The notes under the pieces: generated by a model
What the model saw: the letters and a program-made list of their open reading frames with translations, nothing else
Databases searched by the model: none
What the model was told of the DNA's origin: nothing
Assembly (NCBI GenBank): GCA_003169975.1
Contig: PNAA01000017.1
Location: forward strand, 103,823-167,822
Direction: 5' to 3'
Source of the DNA: Spartobacteria bacterium
GTDB taxonomy: Bacteria > Verrucomicrobiota > Verrucomicrobiia > Chthoniobacterales > UBA10450
DNA: 64,000 nt
Shown here: in pieces, positions 62,313 to 64,000 of the stretch
Layout: each line of letters opens with the position of its first letter
Position numbering within the stretch: the first letter of the stretch is position 1
Translations under genes and position numbers: made by a program

Positions 62313-63071
62313 TTAGGCGTGCGCGATCACCTGGCAGAGGTAACGAAGTTCGTCGTCTACTTCCTCAGGCTCGAGCACGGTTCCGCGCACCTCCTCCCGC
62401 AGAATTGTGCGGTAGCGGGTTCGCAACCGCGCCACATCGCTCCGCAAAGTGCCCGCGCCCCGATGTAAGCGCTGCGAGATTTCCTCATAGGGAATGGCTT
62501 CATCGCTCGTGCCCGCGAGGTAAGGACGCAAGCCGGCGAACAGTTCGGGCTTGCCGGCGATCGTGCATTCCTGCGTCAAGCGATCGAACGTCTGCCGGAG
62601 CAGCGCGGCCGCCCATTCGCGATCGAAAACAGCGCACGCGCTCCAGTTCTGCGCGGTCGGCACTTGCGCCTCCACCTCGGCGATCGCGCTTTCATCGAAG
62701 AGCTCGCGAATTTTTCCGCCGCCACGCTTTTGCGCCTGCTCGCCGTCGCGCGCATCCGCCACGAAATGCCTTAAAGCGCCAAGGAGAAAGGAACGGAAGC
62801 GGCCTTTTTCGCGGTCGGCCCGCCGATAGGAGCGATCACGGATCATCTCCACGAAAAACCCTTGGGTCAGGTCTTGCGCATCCTCCGATCCGATACCTTC
62901 GCGACGCAGAAAAAGATAGAGGGGCCGCCAGTAGATCCGACAGAGTTCCGAAAGCGCCTCGGACGCGCGGTCCGAAGCCAGATTTGAATCTCCTGCCGCG
63001 AGAACAACCGTCCAGCGAGTCGCAACAAAATGCTCATCCGGTGCGTTGGGTTCGCGCGTGGCAACGGGCAT
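62313..63071 (-). CDS. ECF RNA polymerase sigma factor (kinase-linked type)
   Basis: A 252-residue ECF sigma factor starting at the ATG at 63071. Region 2 is SELCRIYWRPLYLFLRREG with EDAQDLTQGFFVEMI, and region 4 is YEEISQRLHRGAGTLRSDVARLRTRYRTILRE. ECF factors of this type are typically encoded beside Hanks-type kinases that may phosphorylate them, instead of an anti-sigma factor. The frame extends upstream into a 21-bp repeat, which I exclude. The stop TAA is in the nonamer at 62310. Confidence 0.88.
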   Translation of the reverse strand: MPVATREPNAPDEHFVATRWTVVLAAGDSNLASDRASEALSELCRIYWRPLYLFLRREGIGSEDAQDLTQGFFVEMIRDRSYRRADREKGRFRSFLLGALRHFVADARDGEQAQKRGGGKIRELFDESAIAEVEAQVPTAQNWSACAVFDREWAAALLRQTFDRLTQECTIAGKPELFAGLRPYLAGTSDEAIPYEEISQRLHRGAGTLRSDVARLRTRYRTILREEVRGTVLEPEEVDDELRYLCQVIAHA

Positions 63072-63390
63072 GCGGCGTTTTTTATTCGCCGCGCAGAAAA
63101 AAGACAAGAGCCAATTCGGACCATGCCTGATTTCGGGAAGACCCACGAAGTCTCTCCGGAAATCCGCAAAGTCTCGCTGCAAAACGGCGAAGTCTGTAAG
63201 GAAACCCATTTTGTCTCTCAGGAAGACGACTTTGTCTGTGAGCACCGCCGCGAGGTCTGTGCGGAACGCGACGAAGTCTATCAGGAATGTGGCGGAGTCT
63301 ATGAAGAAGGTCTCAATCTCTGTGCGGAAGCCCGCGAAGTCTGGGAGCGCCGCCGTTTCGTTTCTTCGGAAGACGGCGTCGTCTCGCTGA
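63070..63390 (+). CDS. Possible basic heptad-repeat protein
   Basis: A forward frame of 106 codons from an ATG at 63070, ending at a TGA in the last repeat unit. It begins RRFLFAAQKKDKSQF and then repeats a basic heptad like AKSVRKP, SVRNATKSIRN and SISVRKPAKS. Other frames through the same repeat are also open (one leads into the GNAT gene), so which frame, if any, is translated is unclear. The ATG overlaps the start codon of the opposite sigma factor gene. Confidence 0.3.
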   Translation: MRRFLFAAQKKDKSQFGPCLISGRPTKSLRKSAKSRCKTAKSVRKPILSLRKTTLSVSTAARSVRNATKSIRNVAESMKKVSISVRKPAKSGSAAVSFLRKTASSR

Positions 63391-63393
63391 ATT
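63142..63393 (+). repeat. 21-bp-period tandem repeat, 12 units
   Basis: Twelve gapless 21-base units, each with a central GTCT (nearly invariant) and ending GGAAN. They lie between the divergent sigma factor and GNAT genes. Units encode heptads in every frame. The locus resembles the one at 56110-56424 in period and in the encoded K-S-V-R-N motif. Confidence 0.92.
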
Positions 63394-63419
63394 GCCAGCC
63401 CGGATTAACTTCTGACCTA

Positions 63420-63896
63420 ATGTCTTCGAAATCCAAACCGCCGGTCATCCGATTACGCGATGTCGAAGCGGACGACCTGGCGCTCTTCTTCGAGCACCAG
63501 CGCGATCCCGTGGCCGTGGCGGCGGCCGCATTCCATTCGCGCGACCGGGCCGAGTTCGCCCAGCATTGGGCGGCGCTCCTGGCCGACGAGACGATTCTGA
63601 AAAAGACGGTGGTCATCGACGGTCAGGTCGCCGGGCACCTGGCGAGTTTCATGCAGGAGGGGAAGCGAGAGGTCGGCTACTGGCTCGACCGCGCCTTTTG
63701 GGGCCGCGGCGTGGCGACCGAGGCGCTCTCCGCTTTCCTCCGCCTGGAACAGACCCGGCCGCTCTACGCTGGTGCGGCGAAGCACAACGCGGCCTCAATC
63801 CGCGTCCTGCAAAAATGCGGATTCACGTTACCCCGCTCCGTGGACGAGTCATCCCAAGACGCCGATCCTTCGCACGTTCTTCTGACGCTTTTCTGA
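63420..63896 (+). CDS. GNAT-family N-acetyltransferase
   Basis: A 158-residue acetyltransferase of the RimJ/RimL-like GNAT group. IRLRDVEADDLALFFEHQRDP starts the fold, KKTVVIDGQVAGHLASFM is the central sheet, VGYWLDRAFWGRGVATEALSAFL holds the acetyl-CoA loop (WGRGVATEA), and AKHNAASIRVLQKCGFT is the C-terminal motif. The ATG at 63420 begins MSSKSKPP. The upstream frame stays open through the 21-bp repeat, so a longer fusion (from 63123) is possible. The substrate is unknown. Confidence 0.88.
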   Translation: MSSKSKPPVIRLRDVEADDLALFFEHQRDPVAVAAAAFHSRDRAEFAQHWAALLADETILKKTVVIDGQVAGHLASFMQEGKREVGYWLDRAFWGRGVATEALSAFLRLEQTRPLYAGAAKHNAASIRVLQKCGFTLPRSVDESSQDADPSHVLLTLF

Positions 63897-64000
63897 GTCT
63901 CTTTCTTTGCCTCGCGGTGAACGCCGCAAACTCTATCCAACCATTTTGATTGCGGCTTGTAATCCACGTCCTCAAACTGTACTGCGTCAGCGTGAATGTC

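Larger units (their letters stand above)
2171..62318. repeat. Dispersed nonamer GCCTAACGA (34 exact copies)
   Basis: Exact copies on the + strand start at 3635, 3975, 4886, 7275, 28006, 30241, 30561, 32824, 33768, 34245, 37623, 40912, 42259, 43429, 44272, 44707, 48580, 49324, 50102, 60554 and 61520. Reverse copies start at 2171, 2417, 7791, 8607, 19641, 19822, 28093, 29019, 40539, 48682, 52862, 58232 and 62310. Eight-base copies CCTAACGA lie at 3565, 6102, 11182, 25030, 44488, 45205, 49819 and (reverse) 35187. Both strands and many codon phases are used. Confidence 0.93.

Noticed and set aside
2171..62318. Nonamer as a restriction-methylation site or DnaA box
   Set aside because: It is not palindromic, does not match TTATCCACA, and methylation targets are not usually enriched this strongly.
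56110..63393. 21-bp repeats as iterons of a replication origin
   Set aside because: The period fits iterons, but no DnaA boxes, AT-rich unwinding region or rep gene are seen, and the units code for heptads.

Overview
The window is GC-rich and densely coded on both strands. Three genes end in PEP-CTERM sorting signals. Other markers are a GldA/F/G-like ABC cluster with a DUF4340 protein, a duplicated-orphan ABC permease, an ECF sigma factor paired with a Ser/Thr kinase, and a five-TM succinate dehydrogenase anchor. Together they suggest a Verrucomicrobiota-like bacterium, perhaps a soil or freshwater Spartobacteria/Chthoniobacterales relative; this is inference from gene content. No rRNA or tRNA gene was recognised.

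Layout. 0-1 kb: a partial ORF and a transposase remnant. 1-9 kb: HMA-domain protein, agmatine deiminase, DUF1801 protein, Ski2-like helicase, 3D-domain lipoprotein, glycine C-acetyltransferase and a possible ATP-grasp protein. 9-14 kb: a large secreted BNR-repeat protein and a POT peptide transporter. 14.2-17 kb: a foreign-looking pair (zinc ribbon plus membrane-anchored S1-repeat protein). 17-24.7 kb: PD40 protein, Spy-like protein, ABC permease, M29 aminopeptidase, GCS2 ligase, and broken ferredoxin and pseudopilin genes. 24.7-34.7 kb: 2-oxoglutarate dehydrogenase E1, a nucleotidyltransferase-like protein, an HtrA protease and the Gld-like ABC operon. 34.7-50.1 kb: mostly housekeeping genes (ubiE/menG, sdhCAB, Na+/H+ antiporter, purD, rnc, thiD, ferredoxin, TauE, UspA, Pal, MBL). 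50-52.8 kb: quinone oxidoreductase, PLD-like and CDGSH proteins. 52.8-63.9 kb: a secreted-protein region with PEP-CTERM genes, four paralogous 'VWSYGW' proteins, a Ser/Thr kinase, an ECF sigma factor and a GNAT.

Four kinds of unusual structure cut across the genes. (1) The nonamer GCCTAACGA/TCGTTAGGC occurs 34 times exactly, and its 8-base core at least 42 times, where about half an exact copy would be expected by chance. It sits in many codon registers, and several genes use its TAA as their stop codon. It behaves like a DNA-uptake-sequence or other genome-maintenance motif. (2) Several families of interspersed palindromes of about 50-165 bp occur. Two lie in frame inside the helicase gene, and others form the start or end of genes. 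(3) Two loci carry exact 21-bp-period tandem repeats (15 and 12 units) that encode heptads. (4) Several genes are broken by apparent single-base deletions, mostly in homopolymers, which points to either sequencing error or slippage.

The most coherent functional unit is the operon ECF sigma, then Ser/Thr kinase, then three tandem VWSYGW-type secreted proteins, coupled by TAATG/ATGA overlaps. It may be a self-contained signalling and surface-protein module.
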